Position numbers and translations under genes: made by a program
NCBI GenBank assembly: GCA_946122785.1
Contig: CAMGYJ010000008.1
Span: forward strand, 55,934,963-55,998,962
Direction of reading: 5' to 3'
Origin: Linum tenue
Lineage: Eukaryota; Streptophyta; Magnoliopsida; Malpighiales; Linaceae
DNA: 64,000 nt
Notes under the pieces: generated by a model
Database searches by the model: none
Told to the model about the DNA's origin: nothing
The model's input: only the letters and a program-made list of their open reading frames with translations
Shown: positions 23,571 through 36,470 of the stretch, piece by piece
Position numbering within the stretch: position 1 is the first letter of the stretch
Layout of the letters: each line of letters begins with the position of its first letter

Positions 23571-23695
23571 ACAAAGTTTATTATTCATAAAATGTTTTTT
23601 ACTGTTAATCTAGATTTTATTTTTATTGCATTTTGAGTTTGGATCTTGCTTTTTTGGCTTTCGTTTGTGTTGTGTAAACTTTGTGCAGGAGGTGT

Positions 23696-25860
23696 ATGAC
23701 ACAAAGTAACCCGACACCTTTAGCACCGCTAGATGACAACATCAATCACTCTCTCCAACTTCTAGCTCAAGAGAGGGAGTTAAAGGAAGCAAGAGAAAGG
23801 CTCGTAGTTCGGGTCAACCTTACGTTGAACCCGAAGTTGAAGTTGAGGAAGAAGTTGGATTTGATGAGGAATTTGAGTTTGAATAAGAGGTTGAAGTTGA
23901 AGACCTTGTGATGGCGACCGAGGCTGCACAAGGAGATGATGAAGTGAGGACTATGGGATATTATATGACTTCATGGGTGGCAGACATCCAATTGAGCATT
24001 CTACATCCACTTGTGGCAGCCAATAACTTCGATATCAAGACTGGCATCATCACCATGACCCAGATGCAACATTGAATACCATGGTCTTGAAGACAAGTCC
24101 TCATCGGCGGATATCAATAGATTCTTTGAGTTGAAGGATGGCTTGAAAATTAACGGAGTGCCTCAAGATGCTAGTAGGTTGAGACTCTTTCCCTACTCAC
24201 TAAGCAACAAGGCGCGAAGTAGGTTGAACAATAGGCCTCCACTCTCATTCAGATCTTAGGACGACTTGTTGACCAAGTTCATGAATCAGTATTTCTCGCC
24301 TTCCAAGACGACGGACTATCGAAAGAAGATAACCCACTTTGCTCAAGAGGATGACGAGACTTTAAGGGATGTGAAGGAGTGTTATTCCAATATCTTTCTC
24401 CAATGTACAAACCATGCTTTTGGAGAGACAATCCGAATTGAGACCTTCTACAATGGTCTCTTCCAAGAAGACCAGACACTCATTGATTCTTCATTCCAAG
24501 GGAATATGCTCAACAAGACTTCACCTAAAATGACTGCACTATTGAAGAAATGGCCACAAAGGGCTATGACCGGGGTATGACTAGGTGTGGCAGGAAGATT
24601 CGATAGAGGGGAGTGCATTCCATTGAAGCAAATCCTCCACTTAAAGCAAATATTGATGAGTTTATCTACGTAATCTTACATGACCGAAAGCAAGGAAAGA
24701 GCTCGATTATAGTTTGTGATTGATGTTCGAGTCTCAACCATGAAGTAGAAGAATGTCAAATCATGAGGGAGGCAAGCACTTCAGAAGAACAAATTAACTT
24801 TATTGCTAATTCTAGGGGAGCTAGTCTGAACAATAACCCCCTATAGCAATACATACAACCCGGGGTGGCGCAATCATCCCAACTTCTCATGGTCGTCACC
24901 AACCAATCCGAAAACCACCTGATTTCCAATGACCAACCGGAGGTTATCAACCAAGAACTCCATTCATTCAATAAAGGCCACAATTCCATTGCTCAAACTT
25001 TCAACAACAACAATACCAACCACAAGGTGAGAAAGGGTTTTACCAACAACAACCCAATGGGGTCTCCAACCTCGAAGACATAGTCACAACCTTTGAGAGT
25101 ACAAGCTCTCAAAAGTTGGAGAAGATTGAGAAGTTCATGGAATTCGCAATAAACAAGCTTACTTCGGTTGAGGTGGGGTTAAGAAGTCATCAAGTAAGTC
25201 TTCAAAAATTGGAGACTCAAATCGATAACCTTGCCGAGATCCTAACTAAGAGACTATAAGGAGCTCTACTTTGACAAACCGATGCTAACCCTAAAGCTCC
25301 AAAAGTAGGGGTGGATGTTATTACACTAAGAAGCGAGATGGTAACTCAAGATGTTGTGAAGAAGTAAATAATTAAAGAAAAAGAAGAAGCCTTTCCAAAG
25401 GTTGATGAAGAAGTTCTTTTGGAAGAAAATGATGAAAAGGCTAAGAAGGCACCACCAGCGCCACCTCTTGTGGATGATTATAAGCTTCCACTTCCTTTCC
25501 CCACAAGATTTCACAAGAAATTTTTGGAGGCAGAGTTTGAGAAATTTATGGAGATGCTTAACAAGCTCAATATCTCGGTCCCTTTCTTGGAAGCGATGGC
25601 GCAAATGCCGAGGTATGAGAAGTTTCTCAAAGGTCTTCTCTCGAAGAAGTGGAAATTCGAAGACCTCGTCGCAGTCACTATGAGCGAGGAGTGCTCGGCC
25701 ATCATCCAGAACAAGTTTCCTCAAAAGAAACATGATCCATGTAGCTTTACTATCCCCTTTGCATTGGAACATGTGATACAGAAAAATCGTTGGCGGATTT
25801 AGGAGCTAGTATCAATGTCTCTTCCCTAGCTTGTTTGATTATTTAGTACTACTTAGGGGA
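23696..25860 (+). pseudogene. Athila-type gag with the first codons of protease, broken
   Basis: The start MTQSNPTPLAPLDDNINHSL matches the gag leader of related copies. Capsid signatures follow in shifting frames (TMGYYMTSWVADIQLS near 23950; THFAQEDDETLRDVKECYS near 24340). A linker ORF at 25419-25802 contains ISVPFLEAMAQMPRYEKF. Just after it, ADLGASIN (about 25795-25820) is the protease active-site segment, and the element ends about 40 bases later. Many stops and frameshifts are present. The 3' boundary near 25860 is a truncation, not an LTR. Confidence 0.65.
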
Positions 25861-26628
25861 CAACTATATTTACCCTTTAATCACTTGTTGGCGGTGACTG
25901 TATACAACAAAAGTTGTTTTGTTTATATATATTAAAGGTGTAATTGCCAAAAAAATTAGCAGCGTCAGACCACTGATTTTGGGACGACCATTTAGTTTGG
26001 ACCACAAGTTTCCAACTGTCCACCAAATGCAGTGATTCTAGGCCCAACCTCAATTACACCAGGGACAAACAAAAAATGACAAACAAACACCAACCCACAC
26101 AAAACACCAAGAACAAAAGAAAACTAAAAATTGAAAAAAGAAACGTAAGAAACATGGTTGTCTTATCCATAACATTTTTGTTTAATGTCTTTAAGTTAGA
26201 TTTCAAACTCGGATCAAGCTGGTCAACTCCCTTGAAGTCATCTACCTTATTCTAAAGGTAGTACTTCAATATGATGACATTGCACATGGAATTAGTTTTC
26301 GTAAGGTTTTGACAAATAAAAACATAATGACAAGTGAACATGTTTTTCTCTCTATGTTTTGTGATTTCTGTTAAAGCTTTCATACTTTTGTATAGAATTG
26401 AATTTCAGAAATATGATAATCTACTTTTATGTTCATGAATTGTTATTAAAAAGCAACACAACGAATTCATATCTTAACAGATCACCTTGTTTTTTATAAA
26501 TTCAACCTTGCTTCCTATCCTTAACTTAAGTATTTTATTTTTCTTTTATTTTAATCATGAGGATAATTTGGTGATTGACCATCAAGGATTTGGAACAAAA
26601 ACATTTTCCCCAAATATGGGTTCGTGAC

Positions 26629-26865
26629 TATAGGTGTCAATCGGGTGGGTTCATGCAGGTTCGGGTTGGGTTCAATCGGGTTACGGGCTAGTCGAGTTAC
26701 GGGTTTATTAGATTTCGAGTTCAATCGAGTTGCGGGTTAGTCGGGTTACGGGTTCATCAGGTTACGGGTCAGTCGGGTTGCGGGTTCATCGGGTTACAGG
26801 TTGATCGGGTTACGGTTTGGGTAGGTTGCGGGCAGGGCGGGTTGCGGTTGTTCGGGTCAGCGCAT
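26629..26865 (+). repeat. GGGTTACGGGTT-type minisatellite with a hAT-like end
   Basis: It consists of imperfect tandem units of about 11-23 bases built on TCGGGTTACGGG. The left border TATAGGTGTCAATCGGG resembles the terminus of the hAT-type element at 49951. No matching right terminus is visible, so it may be a decayed element with an internal expansion. Confidence 0.4.
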
Positions 26866-28929
26866 TGTGTTTCTTACTCTTTACTCGTTGCAACCTACAC
26901 TTTATATATTACACTAATTTCAAACATTTTTCGCAATTTTAGACAATTTGTTTCTACCTCATATTCATATATGTACTTATAAAAGGATTTTACGCAAAAG
27001 TACTTATAAAAGTTTTAAAAAACTTGTCAAAGTGCAATATTAATTTTGTATTATTTTAGATGATTGAGTTATTACAATTGTACGACTTAACAGATCAAGT
27101 TTAACGCTGATTTTGATATAAAAATTCAACTCGAACATAACTTAAATGTGCCAAAGTTTTACTCATTGTTGTAAAATAACGATCAAGTAGAGCTGAAGTT
27201 GCAATAAATGTACAAGCATAGAAAACAAGTAGACATATTAAGTGAATTTTTCTAAAACAAATTTTGGTTGTAACTAATGATTAACTTAGTTACTAAACCA
27301 TAAACAATTGCATATATATGGGTCAAACTGGCGTACGTCAGGCGTATACTATACGTCAGGTACTACTAGTGGGATATCTCTATTTAGACCATGAATTATA
27401 GTCAAACTATATATATAACTCCATACTGTAATTATAGTCAAACTAATTGTTTAGTATTGCTTATTGAATAGTTTGATTGAACAATAATAGTTGCTCTTCA
27501 ATTATACATATACTAGGCGGCGATGGCGCGCCTTGTCGCGGAGAGTAGATGGCCTATGTGCATGTATTATGTGGCCGTTATGGTGTTTTGTTAGTATTAT
27601 TAATCTAAAATTAATTTTTTGTTAGCATTTTTTAGTAATATTGACTTGACCATATGATATTAACTGAGAAGAGATATATGGTGGTCAACATCCAATTTAA
27701 AATTTTTGAAAATTTTGGCTAGTAAATGATATTTACCTAAACCCGAGTAGACCCATCGATTATAGGTAGGGTATGGATGACGTATATATGGGTTTGGAAG
27801 TTTGTAGATGGGATTGGGTAGGGTTGGGATATTTACTTCCATAATCTAAATGTGTATGAGTTGGGTATGAGTGTTTTAATAACAAATATAAAAATTAAAC
27901 CTATTTGTAGAACTTCAAAAGTTTGTGTACAAAAAAGTAATATACAAAAAATTTAGGTACTACAATGTAATGTTCCATCAACATTTTGAGAACTTATATG
28001 CCAAAAAAATCTGAAGATCTATTAAGTGTAGGAATATAACTATAATTTGCATAGTTGATGCTTAATTCCTTTTATGGTGATGTATTTAAGATGGTAGTTA
28101 TTTACTTTTTATAGAAAAATGAAAAAATATTTATTTGATATGTGTAGTTACCAAGCCAAATATTCCATGTATAATTGTTGAAAATTCTGGTCCGGGTGAA
28201 AAAGAAAACTATAAAGAGAAGATAAGGAATACAAACTGGAACTCGCTTAAAATTTCACGCCCTCAAATCTCATAGTAAAAATGACGAATTTCTAATAAGT
28301 AATAACCATATATATTTATTTTTTATTGGACTGGACATTGGGCTGAAAAAGTTAGTAGTTCATGATTCAATTATTAGTTCTATAGACTGTTAGTGAGTCG
28401 TGTTTGGACCCGTTTATACTTGTGATTGGAATACATAATAGTGTACTAATTAGGGTTAGACGAAGAAGGCAAAGAAAGAAATAAAGAAAGGGTAATTGAA
28501 GGCGAGTGAAAAATGAAACGAAGAGGAAGTAGATGATCGAAAGTTTTTGACCAATTCTTTTAGTTGTATGTCAATACAACAATCAACTCTTTTCACCGTA
28601 GCAATTTATTGATACTTGCTTATGTAGATGTCGCATATTTTGTTACATGTAATTAGTAGAAGTTTGTTTAGAACCCGGTAAATGTACTAAATGAGTTTAT
28701 AAATTTGCTCTTTTAATATTTTAGAGTCGTCTCTCTTTTATCATTTATTTAATGATTCACGTAATGAGCAAATATAAAATGGTCGAATATGCTCCTATAG
28801 TTTAGTGATACAACATCTTGTATTGTACAAACTAAATTTATACTTTTACGTTATGGTGGATTGGATTCAAGTGAAATCTAAACATTGGACCGATATGTAA
28901 ATTTTAAAAATTATAGATACGAAAATTTC

Positions 28930-29120
28930 ATAAAATTTAGGGGTTAATTGCAAGGTTGGTCACTGGGTTTACTAAAATCGTTCATGTTTGGTCATTGAAA
29001 ATATTTAATTCCATTCATGGTCACTAAGATTAGTTCTATAGTTCAAGTTTGGTCACTCTCCGTTAGTTTTTGCTGATGTGGCAGTCAACTATTATAGTTG
29101 ACCATTAAATGAGTGACTTG
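28930..29120. mobile_element. Candidate decayed MITE or Mutator-like fragment
   Basis: The segment includes the phrase GGTTAATTGCAAGGTTGGTC and the GGTCACT repeats often seen in plant dispersed repeats. Its ends could not be fixed. Confidence 0.25.
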
Positions 29121-29407
29121 GCCATTTAAAAATATTAAAATAATAAAATTTAAATATTTATAATTTCCGCCTCATTTACAAAAATTAAAAATGAAACTTA
29201 ATTCCTATTACAAACTTGAATAATACCATTGCAAGTCAATCGATGGAGAGAATGAATATTTTTTATTTCAAATTTTATTTTTAAAATGTTAAATATTGTC
29301 ACTTTGATGGATAGACCTCTTTTCTCTCTTTTTTTTCTTACCGTTGAAAAAAAAATTAAGAAACTTTTTAAGTTTTTTTTTACTTAAGACCAGAATGTTA
29401 CCCACCA

Positions 29408-29533
29408 TTAGTTCATGACTAACTTTCATTAGGGTGATGTGATGATTTTGGTTTTGGTTATGAAGGGCATTAGTACATCACTAACTTCCATTAGGGTGAT
29501 GTGGGATTTTGATTTTCATTACGGGGAGGGCAT
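29408..29533 (+). repeat. Two-copy tandem duplication, about 62-bp unit
   Basis: Both copies contain the phrase CATTAGGGTGATGTG followed by a GATTTTG-rich stretch and AGGGCAT. They differ by about a dozen bases, so the duplication is old. Confidence 0.6.
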
Positions 29534-30430
29534 CTATCATATATGCTTTCAATGATGTATCGCTTGTTTGCTTGTTTCTGATTCATTCACGGAAAGAAAT
29601 AAGTAAGATTAAAAGATGTAAGATTTGGGCAACAATTTCGGGTGAGATGTGCAATCCCTAAATATTTAGGGAGGAATTATGGGAGTTGCTAATTATCGCC
29701 CTAGATTTTACTATAATCGCCCTAACTTAAAAATTAGAATTACATTTGTATCCTTTTATTTTTTTAAATATTTTATTTAAACAAACAACACTTTATTTGA
29801 GGAAAAAAAACAAGAAAATTCGCACCTCCGTTTTTCGTTGCGGAATCAAAACAGAGAAGGGAACCAGAGAGAAAGAGAAACAGAGGAGATGTGTGCTCTA
29901 TTGCCGCTTTTAGATACCAAAACATAATTGTTCAATGATTTTATATTAAAATTAAATTTGGGTATCAAAATGTAAAATGTACATTATAATGACTAAGTTG
30001 TGATTTAATTAAATTTGAGGTATCAAAATGAAAATAATTAGAGAAAAGTAACCAAACTTCACATTAATATATATTAACTAGGAGATGAACCACAACATTA
30101 GTGTTGCTTTTGTATGAACCACAATGTTATGACCGTTGCTTATGGATTATAACTAGTACCACAAAAAATATTAATCTTTAGCGAGTGTGTCATTTACATT
30201 TTATAACTTCAGTAAATACATTAATATTCAATAGTATTGGATGTCTGCATTATTTGTGTTATGCGAATTTATATTGATCGTTAGAGTTAACTGTGGTGGT
30301 CAACTTGTTTTTGACTATTGCTTATGTGGTAGTTAGGTGTGTTATCCATGTATGCGCCAAATAGGAAATTACTATTTAAAAATTATATTTAATTTTTGAA
30401 ATAAATAAATAATATTTTAATTTATTTTTA

Positions 30431-32289
30431 AATTAAATTAATATTTTCCTCCGTCCTCTGTCTTCTTTCCCTTCGCTTTTGTCGATCCCTCATCTCTCCG
30501 CTCCACCGCTCCATCTCCCTTCCATCCTTTCCGCAACGACCTGGTAAAAATACAGGATGAGATCTGAGCAAATTTCCTTTGATCTGGGCAAAACCCACCT
30601 AGGAAAACACCACCTTTATACCCACCTTGTGTCGAGACCAGCACAAGAGAAGATAACATCTCTAGGTTGCAGCTAACAAATGAGGTTTAACCAGCTATCA
30701 AAATAATAATCCATGTCTTTAGCCTTTACTCCTTTTGCATCATCCAACAAAGCTTTTAATTTTATCTTCCATACATGAAAACCAAATCCAATCCATACAC
30801 AATCATTACCTTCTTTGTTCAAATGCACCCTTTAAATCAAACCAAAAAAAAAAAGTCGAACTCTTATTCAATTGGGGCACCGAGTTATTGCTAAACTCTC
30901 TCTTATGTATGTTGTGCATCACGCCCCTTTCGAGCCTCCAGATTCAATTCCAGCAGCAATTTGTCGCCAATTCCTCTTCTTCGTTGCCGGCCGCCGTATT
31001 TGGAGGGTTAATTTATGGCGGGACAAGGGAACAGAAATAGAAGCTAGACAAACGGCAATCCTCTCCGGTGCGACAAGGGAGCTAGGGTCTCGGAGTTCAA
31101 GATGGCGGCGACAGCCACTCCTCCGAAGCAATTGTTGAGGCGGACGATGCTCACGAGATCTTCTCTTATCAATCCCCTTCAATTCGAGAAACTCGTGGTC
31201 AACTGAGAAATCACCAACATGAGAATTTAATCCTTTGTGGAAGCAGTAATGGGCGCCACTGATCTAAGCAAGTTTGTGGTCCTTATTGTTAATTGTTGTT
31301 TTCATAAGGATAAGTTTTGTTATTTACCTAGACTCCACGTTGAATGGGAGAGGGAAAAGTACCAAACACAAAAAAAAATGCGAGGAGTTCTCTCCTCTCT
31401 ACTTCTATTCTATTCGGTGCTTGGACGGTGGCTATCGTGGGCCGTCGTCGCCATTTACAAGGCCAGCTTGAAAAACCAAAGTCACTGGTCGTCGCTTTCG
31501 CCCTCGTTGGCAAGGAGTCGTCTCCGGGAGCCTGGACAAAAAGAGACCCCGCTCAATAGCAGGGAAGGGGGAACTCTCCTGGAATCGGCGAGCCCTTTTT
31601 CAAAGAGGGATTGGACCGGGATGGCCTGGCGTCGAGCAAAAGGGCTCCGCCTGAAAAAACGATCGATTCAAATGGTTTTTGCCGAGATTCAAACCGAAGA
31701 AGAACGTCCAACTAAAAGATGTCGGATCAGGCCAAGGAATCAATGGCGATTCTGGCTTCCGCACTCGTCAGAACTTGAAGATGAAGATTCTGACTCGCCC
31801 TATTTCGCGGGAGCAAAATTAAGCCCTCACGGCATCCAATTGCAGTTCTTATACCAAATAAACTAGTCAACCCTTATGTACCCTTAGGGGTGGGGACTTT
31901 TCCCATGCCGCCAGAGCAGGCAAAGAACGAGATTAGCGTACCCTGTTCAATTGTTGAAACAAAACATTCTAGCAAAAATGAAAATCGTTGTGAATATGTT
32001 GGTCAGAATGATCCCCTCGGGGATGGGTACTGCGGCTTACTGCAAGGCAGTGCTAAGGCAAAGATACTGTCTACTAATTTCATCCCCAATGTCATCGGCA
32101 AGGGTTTGATCGGCCGGATTGGCGGCACCGACATTCAGCGCTGGCGGGTGGGGACGCAGTTGCGTGGGGTGGTTTTGGATGGATTTTCAGGAGATTTTTC
32201 AGTTGTGTTGGGTGAGATAACGGTCGTCTGATCCGATTCGGGGAAAACCAAAGAATCCCCAACAGAGGTCTCTTAATCCAAATACTATT
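30431..32289. other. Unassigned region upstream of the LINE
   Basis: GC content rises here. Open frames occur on both strands (30872-31138 plus, 31182-30919 minus, 31237-31866 plus), but they overlap in antisense, have no recognisable domain and are likely chance frames. Part of 31900-32289 may be LINE 5' UTR. Confidence 0.35.
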
Positions 32290-34250
32290 CTAACAATAGG
32301 ACGGAGGAGGGGAGTTTCCCTCTTCTTGGGGAACTCGGACTCTGTCATCTATAAATTGGCTTCTCCCCCCGCTGCAGAACTTCTGTGTACTGCTCGGCAT
32401 CTTGTGCTGTCTGGAGAAGCGAGAAGAGGAACTCCCCCAGATCAGTAGCGGTATGCTCCGATCCGATAGCCAGGTACTGGGCTCGACCCCCAAACCGCTC
32501 CTCCTTGCTTTGAATCGAGGGAGCTTTTTACCCCCATCTTGGCGGCAGTCCTCTCTCCTTCGTGTAGTTCAAGGCAATCTGCTGTGATGGCCACCGCGCC
32601 GCCTAAGACCAGGTCGCAAAATATCGGCTTGTTGCCGTCGGATTTAGAGGCTGCCAGCGTCGGCCTTGTGCCGCAGGATTTTCTAGCTGCCGATTTGTTG
32701 GTGGCCAGCCCACCAAATTTATTACCGTCGTGTCTATTAACAAGGCCGGTTGCGGCCAACCCCGTTGCATCTAATATTTTAACTATCCCCTTGTGTCAGG
32801 TGAATACGATGGCGCGTATAGTGAAGGATCAAGTGGTTGAATTTTCACTCGAAGAAGTCAAATCGGTGAAGTTTCAAACTTCGAGGACTCTTTTGGGGAG
32901 ATTATTTTCGGAAACCAAATTCACTCCTAGTGAGTTGAGGGATGGCTTGCTAGAGGCATGGCGGGTGCAACGAAACCTTAGGGTTTCGGTCACTAAGTTT
33001 GGCATATTTGAAATTTTTCTTCCAAGTGATGAGATGAAGGTTTGGCTTCTAAAAAGATCTCCATGGATCGTTAAGGACAGGATTTTCCACCTCCGGTCCT
33101 GGACACCCTCTATCACAAGGCCTATTTTTGATGATTTGGCCATTGCTACCTTTCGTGGTCAGCTATGGAATGTGAAAGAAGACTGCTGCACGAAGCAGTT
33201 TGGCCGGAAAGTGGCAGCTGGGAATATTGGTCAAGTCTTGGAGGCTGATGTCTTTGCATCCAAAGACACCGATGAGTGCTTTGTAAAAGTGCATGCTCTC
33301 ATTGATTTTACCAAACCATTGCGGTCTCAATTCATGGCGGTTAGTGAAGAGCTCGACAGCTTCTGGGTAAATCTCAAGTCTGAATTTTTACCGACCTTCT
33401 GCTACCATTGTGGCCGCGTGGGGCACTCGAAACGAGACTGCGTTTTTGCTCGACCCCCAGGTAAAGAACGTTTCGGTCCGCATATGTGTACAAGGAAGCC
33501 AGGAAGGAAGGTCTACATGGACGAGGAGGATCACCCTAAGTTTCGCACTGCCAGCAAATTGGTGTGGGTTAACAGGAATGCTCATATGCACAAGGATGGG
33601 AATGCGCAGACTGCAAGAAATCGAGAGATGGGATCACGACCAGTGCCTCTTGATCACTCTATTGATCAAGGTTGACATCATTCTCTGCCAAGGGAGCCGG
33701 AGGGTCAGGCTAGAAAGGAGATGCAACCTAGGTTGCAGGAGCTCAAGCCTAAGCCGGTGGGAATCGTGCTACCCCTAAGAGGGTTGTCTTCAAGACATCG
33801 CCTCGAGTGAAGATTGGTGTTGGGGTTCGGCGGCACCAGAAGAAATTTTCACCCAAAAATGCTGCTTTTCTTCCTCAGCAAGGGACTAAGGGTCGCCAGT
33901 AGGCTGGGAGACGCGCCAGGAAGGCGCCCCAACGCCAGCAGGTGGAAGACCAAGTAGAGACGGCTCTTGAGCAGTCCCGGCGACGAAGGCTGATTTTACA
34001 GGAGGAGTTTGAGGAGGAGGACGAGACTGTAAGTGAGAAGACCATACCAATGCTGGCTCATGCATCTTCTGGTCCTTCTGACGATCCCTCCCACCAGCCC
34101 CTGGAGGATCCTCGATTGCTCTCCAGGGTCGCCACCCATACAGGGAGTTCGATTCATCGTGTTCGCCCGCGTCTGAGGAAAGGAGGAGCTGGCTGCCAAT
34201 TGACTATAGCTAACCAGAGACTTCCCTGTGGTTTATGACCCCCTAACCAC
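32290..34250 (+). mobile_element. L1-like LINE, 5' portion only
   Basis: The only recognisable coding part is ORF1. There is no endonuclease or reverse transcriptase. A 3'-truncated LINE is unusual, since LINE insertions normally lose the 5' end, so the missing part was probably deleted or replaced when the Athila-like DNA at about 34300 arrived. Confidence 0.5.
32539..33675 (+). CDS. LINE ORF1 protein (DUF4283-like domain plus zinc knuckle)
   Basis: The 378-residue frame contains the fold typical of plant L1 ORF1 and related proteins: a region with VTKFGIFEIFLPSDEMKVWL and RSPWIVKDRIFHLRSW (residues about 145-200), then a CCHC knuckle CYHCGRVGHSKRDC near residues 291-304. ORF1 proteins bind LINE RNA. 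Possible starts are 32539, 32587 (MATAPPKTRSQ) and 32809 (MARIVKDQ); the last lies just before the conserved part. A stop at 33673-33675 is followed by an arginine-rich C-terminal continuation in other frames (33942-34238). Family assignment is from motif memory. Confidence 0.6.
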   Translation: MAAVLSPSCSSRQSAVMATAPPKTRSQNIGLLPSDLEAASVGLVPQDFLAADLLVASPPNLLPSCLLTRPVAANPVASNILTIPLCQVNTMARIVKDQVVEFSLEEVKSVKFQTSRTLLGRLFSETKFTPSELRDGLLEAWRVQRNLRVSVTKFGIFEIFLPSDEMKVWLLKRSPWIVKDRIFHLRSWTPSITRPIFDDLAIATFRGQLWNVKEDCCTKQFGRKVAAGNIGQVLEADVFASKDTDECFVKVHALIDFTKPLRSQFMAVSEELDSFWVNLKSEFLPTFCYHCGRVGHSKRDCVFARPPGKERFGPHMCTRKPGRKVYMDEEDHPKFRTASKLVWVNRNAHMHKDGNAQTARNREMGSRPVPLDHSIDQG

Positions 34251-34299
34251 ACACGGTCGTTCGATTCTTCGAGTCATAGTTTTTAGGTAGGGGGAGCAA

Positions 34300-34537
34300 A
34301 ACTCGGATCAAGCTTTCTCAACTAGAGTCAAATCCATTTTTACATTTGCAAAGTAATTTAGTTTTCAATCTTTGTTTTCAACAAAACCTATCCGCTAGAT
34401 AATGTTTAAACAGTCGAAGTAGCGATACACGGACCGGCCCGGGCCGATATTTAAACATACTTGCCCTACATTGCACCCATCTAAGGTTTATACTTGGACC
34501 TTAGGTGAGATTTTATTGTGATAGTTAGACCAAGTCA
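34300..34537 (+). repeat. Truncated 5' LTR of a plus-strand Athila-like element
   Basis: Only the 3' part of the LTR remains. GATATTTAAACATACTTGCC and the ending near CCAAGTCA match the reverse complement of 13265-13500. The remainder is lost at the LINE boundary. Confidence 0.6.
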
Positions 34538-34540
34538 AGT

Positions 34541-34560
34541 TTTTGGCGCTGTTGCCAGGG
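34541..34560 (+). other. Primer-binding site
   Basis: TTTTGGCGCTGTTGCCAGGG follows the LTR end by three bases and matches the Athila/Tat consensus closely. Confidence 0.65.
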
Positions 34561-34687
34561 ACCAACGGTCCGTTATCGTGAAAAGTTTGTTTGGTGTTAA
34601 TCTAGCTTTTAATTTCTGTTGTGTTAAGTTGTGAAGTGTTTGCTTGTGCTAGACGTGTTGTGTTCCTTGAGTGTGTGTAGGGAGGTG

Positions 34688-36470
34688 CATGACCCAGAGC
34701 AATCCGGCGCCTTTGACACCACTGGACGAGGACATCAACCGGACCCTCTGACTTCTAGCTCGAGAGAGGGAGCAATCGGAGGCAAGAAGGAGAAGTGAAA
34801 AAAAGGTGAAGACAAGTTGGTCCCGAAGTTGAAGCAATTGAAGAAGGAGTTGTAGTTGAGATGGCGGCAAATCAACACCGAGGGGCTAATCCGCTTCCAA
34901 ACCCAAATGGAGAAGCGGAAGCTGAGGAAGGGCCAAGGACTATGGGCTATTACATGGGTCCACGGGCGGCGGATATCCAATCTCCCATCTTACATCCACC
35001 CGTGGCCGCCAAAAACTTTGAGATCAAGCCCTCTCTCGTGACGATGATTTAACAAAATGCTTACTTCCACAGGATATCATATGAATCACCACGACAACAT
35101 GTCCAAAGGTTTCTTGAGCTAGCGGGAAGCTTGAAGATTAATGGCGTCCCCGAGGAGGCATTTAGATTGAAGCTTTTCCCCTATTCTTTGGCGGGGAAGG
35201 CACTCCGATGGCTCAACAACCGTCCGGCTCTATCCATCACCTCTTGGGACGATCTCCTCAACAAGTTCATGACCGAGTGGAGGAAGAAGATCACTCACTT
35301 TGAGCAAGAGGAGGATGAGACATTTAGGAATGCATAGGAAAGGTTTTCCGAATACTTTCTCCAATGCCTTCACCATGGATTCGAGGAACAATTTAGGATA
35401 GAAACTTTCTATGGAGGACTCATTCGAGTTGACAGGATCCTCATTGACTCTCTAGTGACCGAATTGCTTGAAGATATGGCTCTCAAAGGATATGATTGGG
35501 GCATGACCAGAAGTGGGAAGAGAAGCAATGAAAGAGGAGTAAGAAGTGGGGGAGCAAGTGAGTTTCATTTCCAATTCTAGAGGGAACAACCCTTACAGCA
35601 ACACATACAACCCCAGGTGGCGTAATCATCCAAACTTCGCTTGGTCTTCCCCTACCAATTCAAGACCTCCCGGCTTCCAAGGTCCAAATGGCAACTACCA
35701 ACTTCGGCCAACAATCATCCAACAAAGGACTCAATTGAAAAACTCGAACTTCCAACAACCATACCAAGCACAAGGTGGTCAAGGGTTTCAACAACCACAA
35801 CAAGGTGACAAGCTCTCTAAACTAGAAGACCTTGTTAACAACTTTATGAGTACAAGCTCTCAGAAGATTGAGCAATTCATGGATGTGGCAACATCCAAGT
35901 TTACCTCGATTGAGGCAGGACTCCGAAGCCATCAAGCGAGTCTCCAAAACTTGGAAGTGCAAATTAGCGATCTTGCTGGGATCCTCACCGAGAGACCAAA
36001 GGGATCCCTACCCTCTCAAACCATTGCCAACCCCAAAGATCAAGCCGGGGGCAATGCGATTTACTTGAAGAGCGAGAAGGTGACCCCGGAGGTTGTTGCC
36101 CAAGAAGTAAATGAGAAGGAAGACCCTCTACCCGAGGGTGAAAAAGAGGAAACCTCGGGGGCAAAAGAGAGGAATGGCAAGGAAGGCATTCCGTCACCAC
36201 TGCATGTGGCTGAGTACACGCCACCCTACCTTTTCCCACGAGGGTGCACAAGGAAAGATTGGAAGCGGAATGTGGAGGCTTCATGCGGATACTCTCAGAG
36301 CTCCAACTCAACATACCCTTCCTCAAAGAAATGGCCCACATGCCAAGATACTCAAAGTACCTCAAGGGGCTTCTAGCCAAGATGCAAAAGGTTGAAGACC
36401 TCACCAATGTCACCCTAGGCGAGGAGTGCTCAGCCTTCATCCTGAACAGGTTTCCCAAGGAGAAAAAAGA
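34688..36470 (+). pseudogene. Athila-type gag, broken
   Basis: Leader MTQSNPAPLTPLDEDINRTL is followed by a stop. The capsid part (34861 onward) has TMGYYMGPRAADIQSPIL, NNFEIKP-like NFEIKPSLVTMI and a stop at 35050. KALRWLNNRPALSITSWDDL and THFEQEEDETFRNA follow, then a TGC ATA GGA-region stop at 35335. The zinc knuckle segment is deleted between about 35455 and 35545. The N/Q-rich tail (35546-36200) remains open, and the last codons (SAFILNRFPKE) join directly to sequence normally found much later in the element. Confidence 0.65.

Larger units (their letters stand above)
25861..30430. other. AT-rich intergenic region with small repeats only
   Basis: No protein-coding gene is supported. Recognisable items: a GGGTT-rich minisatellite (26629-26865), a MITE-like start related to one at 58041 (27316-27390), a moderately repetitive plant motif GGTTAATTGCAAGGTTGGTC (28941-28960) and a 62-bp tandem duplication (29408-29533). 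Confidence 0.5.

Noticed and set aside
26629..26865. Interstitial telomere array
   Set aside because: Units are GGGTTACGGG-like, not TTTAGGG.
30872..31866. Overlapping frames of 60-209 codons as a host gene
   Set aside because: Frames overlap on both strands, no domain or splice pattern could be recognised, and the GC-rich composition alone can explain them.
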